Part shown: in pieces, positions 35,918 through 44,763 of the stretch
Layout: every line of letters starts with the position of its first letter
Numbering within the stretch: position 1 is the first letter of the stretch
NCBI GenBank assembly: GCA_963704825.1
Contig: CAVPHV010000023.1
Location: 1 to 60,506 of the forward strand
DNA: 60,506 bases
Source of the DNA: CAVPHV01 sp963704825
GTDB taxonomy: Bacteria > Actinomycetota > Acidimicrobiia > Spongiisociales > UBA5794
Direction: 5' to 3'
Program-made: the position numbers and the translations under genes
The notes under the pieces: model-generated
What the model saw: the letters and a program-made list of their open reading frames with translations, nothing else
Database searches by the model: none
Told to the model about the DNA's origin: nothing

Positions 35918-36826
35918 TCACACCTGGGGTGCCGGTGAGGTGCGTGGGTTCGGTGTCGAGACGCGCGAGATCGCAACCGTCGCAACTCCAACCACCACGA
36001 GCATCAGGCCAACCCACTGCCATGGCGAGAACACCTCTCCGAAGATCAGGTAGGCCCAAAGAACGGTTCCTGCGGGCTGGAGCACGAGGAGGAGTGACGA
36101 CTCCCATGCGTCGAGCCGGGGGAGTGCATACGTGATGAGCAGCCATCCCGTGACCTGTGCTCCTAGAGCCAGTGCCAGGAGCCAGCCGTGGGACGGCCAC
36201 TGCGGTGTGAGCGAGAAGCTGGAGTCGAGTGGGCTCAGGAGTAGCGCGCCGATGGCGGCGCCGGCCGTGGCATCGAGCAGTGGTCCGACCGGCGATGCTG
36301 TGCTGGCCCCTGACTGGCGCAGGAGGAGGATGAAAGTTGTGTACAACACGGCCGTGAGTACCCCGAAGAACGCCCCCAACGCCGGATTCTCGCCGGTATC
36401 GCCTGCTCCCAGGAACCCTGAGATCAAGACAACTCCAGAGAGCACAACCGGTGTTGCCGCAACGGCAATACGGGTCGGGCGCTGCCCGAGGATGAGCCAC
36501 CCGGCAACCATGGTCGTTATCACGTGGACGCTGCCGACGACCGTGGCCAACCCGGCGCCGATGAGGTCGATCGCAATATGCCACGCCACAAAATCACCTG
36601 CCAGAGCAAGGCCGGCCAGCAAGGCCATTCTGCGTTGGGCCCGGGTTCGTGGCGTGCCACGAGGCATCACGGCGCGCAGCACCAGCAATACCGGCAGTGC
36701 GTAGGCGGCGCGAAAGAAGGCCACTGTGACGGGCGAGGCGTCGGAGAGGCGCACGAAAATGGCGCTGAACGAGATGATGGCAACACCCAGCAACATGAGC
36801 CATCTGACCGTGGCCGAGTTGCTCAT
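35918..36826 (-). CDS. EamA/DMT-family transporter
   Basis: 302 residues with ten hydrophobic segments arranged as two five-helix EamA repeats; the first contains ISFSAIFVRLSDASPVTVAF and FFRAAYALP, the second VLQPAGTVLWAYLIFGE, the typical DMT ending. Such proteins export or import amino acids and small metabolites. The gene sits 27 bases downstream of the VOC gene on the same strand. A role in moving a substrate or product of the local pathway is plausible but unproven. Confidence 0.88.
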   Translation of the reverse strand: MSNSATVRWLMLLGVAIISFSAIFVRLSDASPVTVAFFRAAYALPVLLVLRAVMPRGTPRTRAQRRMALLAGLALAGDFVAWHIAIDLIGAGLATVVGSVHVITTMVAGWLILGQRPTRIAVAATPVVLSGVVLISGFLGAGDTGENPALGAFFGVLTAVLYTTFILLLRQSGASTASPVGPLLDATAGAAIGALLLSPLDSSFSLTPQWPSHGWLLALALGAQVTGWLLITYALPRLDAWESSLLLVLQPAGTVLWAYLIFGEVFSPWQWVGLMLVVVGVATVAISRVSTPNPRTSPAPQV

Positions 36827-36853
36827 CTCATCGGTCGGGGCGCAGTATTGGGG

Positions 36854-37327
36854 TCACTCCCACGTCGAACCCGGTTGATAGAGCTCAAGGACCAAGCCGC
36901 CCACCCGGCGCGTGTCGAAGTAGGCGAATCGACCCCCGTCCTCGATTTGGCCTTCGGAGATGATCTTGTAGCCGAGACCGGTCAGCTCAGCGATGTCGCG
37001 ATCGATATCGTCGGAGTACCCGCAGATGTGGACCACTCCCTCACCGTGCTCCTCGAGGAAGTCGCCCTGCACGGTTCGACCCGCGACCGGCTGGAGCAAT
37101 TCGAACTCGATGTTGCCCATTTGTGCGATGGCTCCCCTGACGGCAGCATCTGCCGAGGGCTCGCCGTAGATCTTGCGCTCGACGGTGTGGGCGGACGGTC
37201 CCTCGACAAACGGCCCAACACCCAGCCGCTCGTAGAACGCCTTGGCCTCATCGAGATCACGCACGACGACACCGACCTGGTAGGCCCGATCCCAGATGTC
37301 AGATCGAGCGGATTCCTCGCTGTTCAT
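36854..37327 (-). CDS. VOC-family (glyoxalase/epimerase-like) protein
   Basis: 157 residues. ATG 37327 has AAGGAG about seven bases upstream. Two beta-alpha-beta-beta-beta modules are visible: YQVGVVVRDLDEAKAFYERL and HICGYSDDIDRDIAELTGLG, ending VLELYQPG. Metal-binding candidates are Gln in the first strand, His of VVHICG and Glu of LELY, similar to methylmalonyl-CoA epimerase and relatives. The substrate is unknown. It is divergent from the SnoaL/TetR pair, 133 bases apart. Confidence 0.85.
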   Translation of the reverse strand: MNSEESARSDIWDRAYQVGVVVRDLDEAKAFYERLGVGPFVEGPSAHTVERKIYGEPSADAAVRGAIAQMGNIEFELLQPVAGRTVQGDFLEEHGEGVVHICGYSDDIDRDIAELTGLGYKIISEGQIEDGGRFAYFDTRRVGGLVLELYQPGSTWE

Positions 37328-37460
37328 GTCGCTCCTTCGTTGGTTGTGACCGGATCGATTTCGGGGGAGCGCCCCGGGCGCGCCGGGCAATTTGGGCGGC
37401 GCTCCAGTACTCTCGGGTACCCTACTCGACACCAAGAGGCGAAGCGCAGGAGGAGGGACG

Positions 37461-37964
37461 ATGCAAGCGAGCGGCCGTCCGACGCTGAGTAACGGAACCT
37501 ACGAAGCGAAGGTAGCGATCACCGACCTGTTCCATGCCTATGCCACGCACTTCGATCGGAACGAACCCGAGGCCGTTGCCGCCCTGTTCTCCGAAGACGC
37601 GTTGATCGACTACGGCCCCGACGTGCCGCCGATTCGCGGGCGGTCAGAGATCGTGCCCAGGATCAGCCCCGGGCTGAACGAGACCTTCGCCGCAACGAGC
37701 CACCACATCAGCAACATCGCCATTCGGTTCGACGATGACGAGACTGCGTTCGCTATCGCCTACGTCTATGCGTGGCACCGGTACCGCGATGGCTCGCCGG
37801 ACGGTGAGCTCTGGGGCCAGTATCACAACTGCTTTCGGCGAACGGCGGACGGATGGCGAATCTCAGAGCTCGTTCTCGAGGTTGCCGGCGTGTCGAATTT
37901 CCACCGTGCCAACATGCATCCCCTGGACCGGCGACCCCCACACGAAGCCGAGGGATCATCATGA
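37461..37964 (+). CDS. SnoaL-like/NTF2-fold protein
   Basis: 167 residues. ATG 37461 follows AGGAGGAGGGA. The cone-shaped NTF2 fold is recognised from ITDLFHAYATHFDRNEPEAV, ALFSEDALIDYGPDVPPIRG, TSHHISNIAI and the final QYHNCFRRTADGWRISEL. Members are small hydrolases, isomerases or ring-hydroxylating subunits. His and Asp in the pocket could be catalytic. The stop overlaps the TetR start by four bases. Confidence 0.85.
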   Translation: MQASGRPTLSNGTYEAKVAITDLFHAYATHFDRNEPEAVAALFSEDALIDYGPDVPPIRGRSEIVPRISPGLNETFAATSHHISNIAIRFDDDETAFAIAYVYAWHRYRDGSPDGELWGQYHNCFRRTADGWRISELVLEVAGVSNFHRANMHPLDRRPPHEAEGSS

Positions 37965-38578
37965 TCGCAGATGGCGCCAACGACGACGCCGCCCCGAGCT
38001 TCAATGACAATGATGTGTCCGAGGGCGAGGCTGCGCGGGACACGATTCTCCGAGCGACCTACCGTCTGCTCGAAGACATGGGCTACGCCGCCGTTACGAC
38101 GGACGACATCGCAGCCGAGGCCAGGGTGAGCAAGGCCACCATCTACCGACTCTGGCGCTCCAAGCAGGAGATCGTGGTCGACGCCGCACGGATGCATTTC
38201 GGCCGGGTGGATGCGCCCGAACTCGGATCTTTCACGGCGGAGATCCATTGGATCCTGGAGCACCGGGCCGAGGACTATCGCCAGCCCGGCACCCTACGGC
38301 TCGTCGGGAGCCTCGTCGGTGCCGCAACCTCGGACCCACAACTCCAGGCAGTGTTCGTGGATTGGGTAGAGCAACTGAGCCGTGCCGTGCGCCAGGTCAT
38401 CCAACGCGGCATTGCCCGCGGAGACGTTCAACCCGACGTCGATATCTTCGCCCTCGAGACGATCATCGCCGGCATTGTCGCCCGGGCGGTGATCGCCCAG
38501 CAGAGCTTCTCTCGGGCGACGGTCGACAACGTGGTGGCGCTGATATCACGAGCGGCCGCTCCCGGCGAGGCGGGTTAG
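37961..38578 (+). CDS. TetR-family regulator
   Basis: 205 residues. The N-terminal helix-turn-helix (about 22-70) reads DTILRATYRLLEDMGYAAVT, then IAAEARVSKATIYRLWRSKQ, the standard TetR pattern. A helical ligand domain (about 80-200) follows, of the TetR_C type often linked to small-molecule degradation. It is translationally coupled to the SnoaL gene and likely controls that operon and perhaps the divergent VOC/EamA genes or the E1 operon that begins 264 bases downstream. Confidence 0.9.
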   Translation: MIADGANDDAAPSFNDNDVSEGEAARDTILRATYRLLEDMGYAAVTTDDIAAEARVSKATIYRLWRSKQEIVVDAARMHFGRVDAPELGSFTAEIHWILEHRAEDYRQPGTLRLVGSLVGAATSDPQLQAVFVDWVEQLSRAVRQVIQRGIARGDVQPDVDIFALETIIAGIVARAVIAQQSFSRATVDNVVALISRAAAPGEAG

Positions 38579-38842
38579 CGACTAACCCCTCCGATGTCGG
38601 TCGCGCCCCCGGCCCGGCCTCTCATGCCGCCGGCGCCGCAGTACGGAAGCGTATCGTGCTCTGGGTGCATCCCGTCGAGTGGCGCGACCAAGAGCGCAAG
38701 CCCGAGGAGATCCCTCGGCATATAGCTGATATAGTCCTCTGAGGTGCAGGGCCACAATCCGCAAACGCGAGTTGTCACCGTGTCCGAGTACTGGCCCGTA
38801 CGACTCTCGGCTTCGAATGGCTAGGCGTGGAGGCAACCGAGC

Positions 38843-39856
38843 ATGACCTCACCAGAAGTGGCTCCTTCTTCAATTGGAATCGCCGGCGACCGTCGCCTCC
38901 ATCTCTATCGGATGATGCTCGACGCACGCCTCTTCGAGGAGACGGCGCACAAACTCTTCTTCGAAGGCCTCGTCAAGGGCACCTCCCATTTGGCTACGGG
39001 TCAGGAAGCCGTGGCAGCCGGTTTTGCGGCTGCGATGCGACCCGACGACCTGAGCTTCTGCACTTATCGCGGTCACACCCATACTTTGTTGCGGGGTGCC
39101 GACATGGCCAGGCTCATGGCGGAACTGCTGGGTCGGGCGAATGGCATCTGCGGCGGCAAGGGAGGGTCGATGCACCTGACCCAGGTCGACGTGGGAGCCA
39201 TGGGCTCGTACGCCATCGTTGGCGCCCATCTTCCGATCGCAGCCGGCGCAGCCTGGGCGGCCCAGGCGAGAGGTTCAGGCCAGGTAGCCGTCGCGTTCTT
39301 TGGTGACGGGGCGACGAATATCGGAGCGTTTCACGAAGCGCTCAACCTCGCTGCCGTATGGGATCTCCCCGTCGTGTTCGTGTGCGAGAACAACCTCTAT
39401 ATGGAGTACACCCCGATCGGCGCCGTGACGGCAGTTCCGAACCCCGCGGCCGACCGAGCTTCTGCGTACGGCCTCGAGGGCATCGTGGTCGATGGCAACG
39501 ACGTGGAGGCGGTCTACGCCGTCGCCTCAGCTGCGCTCGAGAAGGCGCGTTCGGGCGGTGGGCCCTCCTTGATCGAGGCCAAAACGTATCGGCACGGTGG
39601 CCACTCTCGCGCTGATCCCGGGGCGTACCGGCCCGACGAGGAAGTCCAGGAGTGGCTGAGTCGCGACCCACTTCCCGCCTTCAGAGCGAGGCTCGAGGCA
39701 TCGGGCATCGACGCTTCTGTCCTCGACGAGGTCGAGGCAGAAGCCAAAGCGACCGTAGCCGCGGCTACCGAGGTGGCTCGGAGCGCCCCGATTCCCGCAC
39801 CTGAGTCCCTCGAGACGCAGGTGTGGGCCGACGGAGGTTCATCATGGCGGAACTGA
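38843..39856 (+). CDS. TPP-dependent dehydrogenase E1 alpha subunit
   Basis: 337 residues, similar in length to acetoin or 2-oxo acid dehydrogenase E1 alpha. ATG 38843 has GGAGG nine bases upstream. HLATGQEAVAAGFAAAM and TYRGHTHTLLRG lead to GGSMHL, and the TPP motif is GDGATNIGAFHEALNLAAVW...ENN near 155-185. The phosphorylation-loop-like YRHGGHSRADPGAYR follows. With the beta subunit it decarboxylates a 2-oxo acid or cleaves a ketol, as in the acetoin enzyme. No E2 or E3 gene lies nearby, which is unusual. Confidence 0.9.
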   Translation: MTSPEVAPSSIGIAGDRRLHLYRMMLDARLFEETAHKLFFEGLVKGTSHLATGQEAVAAGFAAAMRPDDLSFCTYRGHTHTLLRGADMARLMAELLGRANGICGGKGGSMHLTQVDVGAMGSYAIVGAHLPIAAGAAWAAQARGSGQVAVAFFGDGATNIGAFHEALNLAAVWDLPVVFVCENNLYMEYTPIGAVTAVPNPAADRASAYGLEGIVVDGNDVEAVYAVASAALEKARSGGGPSLIEAKTYRHGGHSRADPGAYRPDEEVQEWLSRDPLPAFRARLEASGIDASVLDEVEAEAKATVAAATEVARSAPIPAPESLETQVWADGGSSWRN

Positions 39857-40821
39857 CGTATCGACAGGCGGTCGCGAGAGGTATCGCCCAGGAGATGGAG
39901 CGCGACCCAACCGTCTACTTCCTCGGGGAGGACGTTGCCGCAGCGGGCGGTGTGTTCAAGACCACGGAGGGTCTGCTGGATCGATTCGGCCCCGATCGAG
40001 TGCGGGACACGCCGATATCAGAGGAGGCGATCGCCGGTGCGGCGATGGGCGCCGCGATGAACGGCCTTCGACCCATTGCCGAGATCATGTTCTCCGACTT
40101 CTTCGCCACCTGCTGGGACATCATCGCGAACCAGATCGCCAAGACCCGCTACATGACCGACGGTCAGGTTTCTTTGCCGTTGGTCATCAGGGCAGCAAAC
40201 GGTGGAGGGGCACGGTTTGGGGCCCAGCACTCGCAGACCGTCGAGAATTGGGCGATGGCGGTTCCGGGCCTCAAGGTCGTCGCGCCGTCGACGCCACGCG
40301 ATGTCGTCGGCCTCATGGCGGCATCGGTGCGAGACGATGATCCCGTTATCTTCCTCGAGCAGAAGTCGCTGTACGCCACGAAACAGGACGTTCCCGACGG
40401 AGAGATCGTTGAGGAACTCGGTCGAGCAACCGTGGTGCGGGACGGTTCCGATGTGACTGTGGTGGCGCTGGCGGCGATGGTGCCCAGGGCGCTCGCCGCC
40501 GCCGAGATGCTGGCTGCCCAGGGGGTCGAGGCCGAGGTCATCGACTTGCGGACGTTGGTGCCACTCGATGTGACGACGGTTCTTGAGTCCGTCTCCAAGA
40601 CCTCGCGGCTCGCAACGGTCGAAGAGAACCCGCGGCTCTGCGGTTGGGGAGCAGAAGTGACGTCGATTGTCACCGAGGAGGCGTTCTACGACCTCGACGG
40701 CCCGACCGTGCGCATCACGACGCCACACATCCCGCTTCCTTCGGCCGATTCGCTGGAAGACTTGGCGATGCCATCGGCCGACAGGATCGCCGCCGCCCTG
40801 ATCAGGATGGCCAATGGCTGA
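39844..40821 (+). CDS. TPP-dependent dehydrogenase E1 beta subunit
   Basis: 325 residues. ATG 39844 lies inside the end of the alpha gene (13-base overlap), with GGAGG upstream. The pyrimidine domain has GEDVAAAGGVFKTTEG, then the conserved DTPISEEAIAGAAMGAAMNG with the catalytic Glu, and AEIMFSDFFATCWDIIANQ. The C-terminal transketolase-type domain contains EAEVIDLRTLVPLD. It forms a heterotetramer with E1 alpha. The next gene begins 162 bases later. Confidence 0.9.
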   Translation: MAELTYRQAVARGIAQEMERDPTVYFLGEDVAAAGGVFKTTEGLLDRFGPDRVRDTPISEEAIAGAAMGAAMNGLRPIAEIMFSDFFATCWDIIANQIAKTRYMTDGQVSLPLVIRAANGGGARFGAQHSQTVENWAMAVPGLKVVAPSTPRDVVGLMAASVRDDDPVIFLEQKSLYATKQDVPDGEIVEELGRATVVRDGSDVTVVALAAMVPRALAAAEMLAAQGVEAEVIDLRTLVPLDVTTVLESVSKTSRLATVEENPRLCGWGAEVTSIVTEEAFYDLDGPTVRITTPHIPLPSADSLEDLAMPSADRIAAALIRMANG

Positions 40822-40983
40822 GCCTGGATCTGTCGACCTCGGGAGGTGGAACGCCCGGCGGACGCCACGAGGCACGCCACTCGGCTCGGTTCGGTGCGGC
40901 CGTTTCCCCACGGTACAGAGGGCAAGCTGGGCGACGACCCGATCCAAACAGTGGATCCCGGCTGCGAGGCCCGGTGCCCGGCG

Positions 40984-42102
40984 ATGACGACGATCCTCCT
41001 CTCCGGCGTGGGGGCACTCGGAGGTTGGGCGCTCGAGTTCCTGGCGCGATCGCCTGGGGTAGACCGGATCGTCACGGTCAAGCGGAACCCATGGCCGGGG
41101 GCGGCGTTGCCGACCCTGGCGTCGATCGGGGCAGTCTTCCAGGGGTACACAAAACGATTCGAGCATCACCAGGTCGACCTGAACGATGTCTCCGCTCTGG
41201 CGAGGATGCTTGCCGAGGTGAAGCCCGACGTCGTGCTGCACTCGGCCACGGTCAGATCGCCGCGCCGGCTGATGAATGCCACCGTCGACCCCGGGATTCG
41301 ATCGATGCTCAGCCAAGCAACGTTCGGCATGTGGTTGCCCTGGCATCTCCTCCCGGCTGCCCGGTTGACGGAGGCGGTCGCTCGCTCCGGTATCGAGACG
41401 AAGGTGGTGAACGCGTCGTTCCCCGATGTCGTCAATCCCGCGATATGGGCACATCACGGTCATGGACCAGTCGCCGGAGCCGGGAACGTCGAAGTGTGCG
41501 CTGCACAGGTGCTGCGCTATCTCGTTGACGTCGACGGGAACGACCCTGCCGACGTCGAAGTGTCGCTCGTCGGCTCTCACGCGCTGCTCGGGTACGGCCC
41601 GACAGCCGGCGTCCCGTATAGCCTGCAGCTGTTGGTGAAGGGGCGGGATGTCACGGGCGACTACTCGCTCGATGCCATGCTCGATTGGCCCGAGCCGATC
41701 CAATGGAGCAAGGTCGACGTGTTTTCGCTATTCGCCGCGTCGGCGGTCAAGAACGCGCTCGCACTGGTTGCCGCGGAGCCGGTACGAACTCACGTCACCG
41801 GACCGAACGGTCTCCCCGGTGGGTACCCAGCGCGCATCGAAGGAGGCGAGGTGGCACTCGACCTGCCGGATGGCCTCAGCTCCGACACCGCCGTTGACAT
41901 CAATCGGCGGGCAGCCCGCTGGGATGGGATCGATCACATCGATTCGGATGGAACCGTGGTCTATACCGATCTTGCTCGAGGCGCCATGGCCGAACTCGGC
42001 TACCACGAGGACGCCGTCCGTTTTGGGGACCTCGCGGTTCAAGCCGATCGACTCTCGGACCTGTATGAACGACTCACAACACTGGAGGGCAACTATGCCT
42101 GA
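40984..42102 (+). CDS. Rossmann-fold NAD(P)-binding enzyme, unknown substrate
   Basis: 372 residues from ATG 40984; an upstream in-frame ATG (40846) would add 46 residues before the fold, which is atypical. The N-terminus LLSGVGALGGWALEFLARSP is a GxGxxG dinucleotide site. VDLNDVSALARMLAEVKPDV follows, as in saccharopine-dehydrogenase-like or epimerase-like folds, with LHSATVRS and VVNASFPDVVNPAIW. I do not recognise the exact family. The stop overlaps the lyase start by eight bases, so it belongs to the E1/lyase/cyclodeaminase operon. It may reduce an imino or oxo intermediate; this is inference. Confidence 0.7.
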   Translation: MTTILLSGVGALGGWALEFLARSPGVDRIVTVKRNPWPGAALPTLASIGAVFQGYTKRFEHHQVDLNDVSALARMLAEVKPDVVLHSATVRSPRRLMNATVDPGIRSMLSQATFGMWLPWHLLPAARLTEAVARSGIETKVVNASFPDVVNPAIWAHHGHGPVAGAGNVEVCAAQVLRYLVDVDGNDPADVEVSLVGSHALLGYGPTAGVPYSLQLLVKGRDVTGDYSLDAMLDWPEPIQWSKVDVFSLFAASAVKNALALVAAEPVRTHVTGPNGLPGGYPARIEGGEVALDLPDGLSSDTAVDINRRAARWDGIDHIDSDGTVVYTDLARGAMAELGYHEDAVRFGDLAVQADRLSDLYERLTTLEGNYA

Positions 42103-43039
42103 TTTCATTCGTCGGCCGCTCGAGGGTCTCTACCCGCTTGTTCCGCTGAGCCTCGATGGCGACGAGGAGGTCGATCTTGCCGGCGTGCGCCACAGTGTGG
42201 AGCTGATCGCCGCGGGGGGAGCTCCCGGATGCATCGTGTTCGGATCGATGGGCCAGATGACCAACGTCGACCAACGCGAGTTTGACGCCGTGTGTGAGGT
42301 CGCCGTAGAGGCGGGTCACAATGCGGACATTGCGGTTGTAGTTGGGAGCACGGCGGCCTATCAACGCGAAGCGGTGCGACGCGCCCGGTACGCCGAGCAG
42401 GCAGGGGCCGACGGCTCCATGCTCGCCGCACCCTATGCCCTACCCGTCACGCCTGCCTGGGCGATGGACTTCTTCGTCGAAGTTGCCGAGTCCCTCGACG
42501 GGGAAATGGCGCTGATGCTCTACAACTACTCACCCCTCAACGGCGTGAACATCACGCCGCGAATGTGGGAGCGGCTACTTACGATCGACAACATCAAGGC
42601 CATCAAGGAGTCCAACACGGCGTTGCCCCATTTCGATGAGGTGCTTCTCACCATCGGCGACCAGGTCAACGTGTTCTCCGGCAACGACCCGGCCTTCTAC
42701 CACGCGTCGATGCTCGGCGCAGCGGGAGCCACCGGAATCTTCAGTTGGGCCGGTCTCAAGACCGGAACCCGGTTCGTTGAGGAGTGCCGCAAGGGCAATC
42801 ACTCAGATCCTTGGGTGCAGCAGGCGTTTGCAGCTCTCCAGCACCTCTCGGCAGCGATCCGCCAGCCCGACATGCCATCGATGTTGTCGCACGAGCACGG
42901 ATATCTCAATGCTCTCGCGTCGCTTGGCGGCGCCCACACCGGGGATCCCCGCAAGCCGTACCGTTCGATTCCGGCCGAGGCCATGGAGAGGGTGCGGACG
43001 GCCGCAGCTCCTCTCCAAGCGCTCGAGGCGGAGCTGTGA
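42095..43039 (+). CDS. DapA/NAL-family aldolase or dehydratase
   Basis: 314 residues. GGAGGG precedes ATG 42095. The TIM-barrel aldolase features are present: GCIVFGSMGQMTNV in place of the usual GTTGE, GADGSMLAAPYALPVT, the Tyr in MLYNYSP and the Schiff-base lysine in KAIKESN (Lys171). GNDPAFYHASMLGAAGATG matches the GxD/GG loop. Family enzymes condense or cleave pyruvate-containing acids. The altered first loop suggests a substrate other than that of DapA. It overlaps both neighbours. Confidence 0.88.
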   Translation: MPDFIRRPLEGLYPLVPLSLDGDEEVDLAGVRHSVELIAAGGAPGCIVFGSMGQMTNVDQREFDAVCEVAVEAGHNADIAVVVGSTAAYQREAVRRARYAEQAGADGSMLAAPYALPVTPAWAMDFFVEVAESLDGEMALMLYNYSPLNGVNITPRMWERLLTIDNIKAIKESNTALPHFDEVLLTIGDQVNVFSGNDPAFYHASMLGAAGATGIFSWAGLKTGTRFVEECRKGNHSDPWVQQAFAALQHLSAAIRQPDMPSMLSHEHGYLNALASLGGAHTGDPRKPYRSIPAEAMERVRTAAAPLQALEAEL

Positions 43040-44076
43040 CCGGAGTGAGCAGGCCTCCCGGCGAGATCCTCGTCGTGTCGCGCGACGAGGTTGAGCAGCT
43101 GCTCACGCCTGCTGCGTGCGTCGAACGCTGCCTCGAGACATTCCGCTGGGTTGGCGCCGGCGAGGTGGAGCAGACCAACCCCGTCAACCTGTACGTGACC
43201 GATCGTTCCGGCCCGGAGCCGGAATACGGCCATGGTGTCGTCCAAGCGTTCCCGGCGATGATCCGGCCGCTACAGCGAGCAGCGGTGAAGTGGCTCGGCA
43301 GCTACCGCCGGAACCCCCGTCGCGGTCTTCCGGCCATCTCGGCGCTGGACCTGGTCACCGACGTAGAGACCGGCATGCCTCTGGCGCTGGTCGACGGAAC
43401 GTCCGTGACCAACATGCGGACTGGAGGGCATGCTGCGGTTGGGGCCAAGTTCCTTGCTCGTCCCGAATCCTCGACGGTGGGGATCATCGGTTGCGGCAAC
43501 GAGGGGCGGACTCATCTCCTGGCGCTGAACGAGCTCTTCCCGATCAGCGAGGTCGCCGCCTTCGATATCGATGAGGAACAGGTCGAACGATTTGCCCAGG
43601 ATGTTGCGGCGCGGACCGGTGTGACGGTGAAGGCAGCACCTTCGGTGGAGGCTGCGGCAGCTGGAGCCGACATCGTGTGTGTGGTCACGACCGCCCCCGA
43701 GCCGGTGCTCTTCTCGGAATGGGTTGAAGAAGGCACTCATGTGTGTGCCGCAACCGGGTTCCGCGACGTCGCCAAGTCCTGCGCGACCGATTTCGACAAG
43801 TGGGTGGTTGGTTGGTACGGACGAGACCTCGAATGGATCGAGGGACCGGAAGTCGGCAAGCTTGGTGGCCTCGCCCCCGGTGACCTCTCCAGAGAGGACA
43901 TTCACGCCGACATCGCAACCGAGATCATGTCGGGGTCGCGTCCGGGCCGGGAGGGGCCTGCGGAGCGGACGATCATGACCCACATGGGAATGCCGGCACT
44001 CGACGCCGCCGTCGCCTCGCTCGTCTACGAGTTGGCGCTGGAGGCGGATGCCGGAACGTGGATCAAGGTGTTCTGA
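43036..44076 (+). CDS. Ornithine cyclodeaminase/mu-crystallin-family enzyme
   Basis: 346 residues. GTG 43036 overlaps the lyase stop by four bases (GTGA). After the N-terminal substrate domain (QTNPVNLYV, AVKWLGSYRRNPRRGLPAIS, ALVDGTSVTNMRTGGHAAVG), a Rossmann fold with VGIIGCGNEGRTHLLAL begins near residue 152. The Lys of VKWLGSY and Asp of the DPATG-like region are the family catalytic positions. Members are NAD-dependent cyclodeaminases, imine reductases or amino-acid dehydrogenases. In this setting an imine or cyclic amino acid is a likely substrate. Confidence 0.88.
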   Translation: MTGVSRPPGEILVVSRDEVEQLLTPAACVERCLETFRWVGAGEVEQTNPVNLYVTDRSGPEPEYGHGVVQAFPAMIRPLQRAAVKWLGSYRRNPRRGLPAISALDLVTDVETGMPLALVDGTSVTNMRTGGHAAVGAKFLARPESSTVGIIGCGNEGRTHLLALNELFPISEVAAFDIDEEQVERFAQDVAARTGVTVKAAPSVEAAAAGADIVCVVTTAPEPVLFSEWVEEGTHVCAATGFRDVAKSCATDFDKWVVGWYGRDLEWIEGPEVGKLGGLAPGDLSREDIHADIATEIMSGSRPGREGPAERTIMTHMGMPALDAAVASLVYELALEADAGTWIKVF

Positions 44077-44078
44077 TC

Positions 44079-44339
44079 GTGGCTACGGTGGATATGGCGT
44101 TGCTCGAGGCAGCACTCGACGAGATTCGACCCGCTCTTCACGCTGATGGTGGGGATCTCATCCTGCACGGTGTCGATGACCTCGGCGTGGTCACGGTCGA
44201 GCTTCAAGGAGCCTGCGGTACCTGTCCGCTCTCGATCGTGACGTTGGTGGCCGGGATCGAGGTGATGGTGACGCGCCGTGTTCCCGGGGTCGCCGGGGTT
44301 GTAGCGCACTCACCGTTTTTGCCGAAGCTGGATTCCTGA
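44079..44339 (+). CDS. NifU-like C-terminal domain protein
   Basis: 86 residues from GTG 44079 (ATG 44094 also possible). The NifU C-terminal scaffold is intact: RPALHADGGDLILHGVDDLG, ELQGACGTCPLSIVTLVAGI with the CxxC that holds a transient 4Fe-4S cluster, and the ending VPGVAGVVAHS. Here it is the last gene of an enzyme operon, two bases after the cyclodeaminase stop, so it may load a cluster into a partner such as the Fe-S ene-reductase. It converges with ridA. Confidence 0.85.
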   Translation: MATVDMALLEAALDEIRPALHADGGDLILHGVDDLGVVTVELQGACGTCPLSIVTLVAGIEVMVTRRVPGVAGVVAHSPFLPKLDS

Positions 44340-44352
44340 CCGAAGGGCGGTC

Positions 44353-44733
44353 CTAGCTGCGCTGGGCCACCGCGTCGATCTGAACGAGCGCACCCTTCCA
44401 CAGAAACGCCACCCCATAGCTGGTACGGGCCGGGAACGGTTGAGGAAACCGGTCGGCGTAAACGCGGTTCATGGAGTCGAGGTCCGCCTCGTCGACGAAC
44501 TGAACGTTGGTATGTACGACCTGCGCCAGGGATGAACCGGCCTCCTGGAGGATGGCATCGAGGTTGCTGATGGCCTGATGGAACTCAGCCTCGAACCCAC
44601 CCGCTACGAAGTCGCCGCTTGCAGGGTCGCGTCCGATCTGACCCGTGACCCACACGTGGTCGCCGTCGATCCGAACGTGCGGGTAGGGCCCGCGTGGCTC
44701 AGGAGCGTTCTCGGTCGTTACTGCGTCGGCCAC
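44353..44733 (-). CDS. RidA/YjgF-family protein
   Basis: 126 residues from GTG 44733, preceded by AGAAAGGA. The RidA features are PHVRIDGDHVWVTGQIG, AISNLDAILQEAGSSLAQVV, MNRVYADRFPQPFPARTSYG and the final VQIDAVA. In RidA the conserved Arg of the PAR(T/S) motif is part of the deaminase site; it is present here (ARTS). Members hydrolyse reactive enamines/imines. It is the last gene of the minus-strand operon, 30 bases after the LLM oxidoreductase gene. Confidence 0.9.
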   Translation of the reverse strand: MADAVTTENAPEPRGPYPHVRIDGDHVWVTGQIGRDPASGDFVAGGFEAEFHQAISNLDAILQEAGSSLAQVVHTNVQFVDEADLDSMNRVYADRFPQPFPARTSYGVAFLWKGALVQIDAVAQRS

Positions 44734-44763
44734 GATGTGTCCTTTCTCCAATGGGATGCCGAC

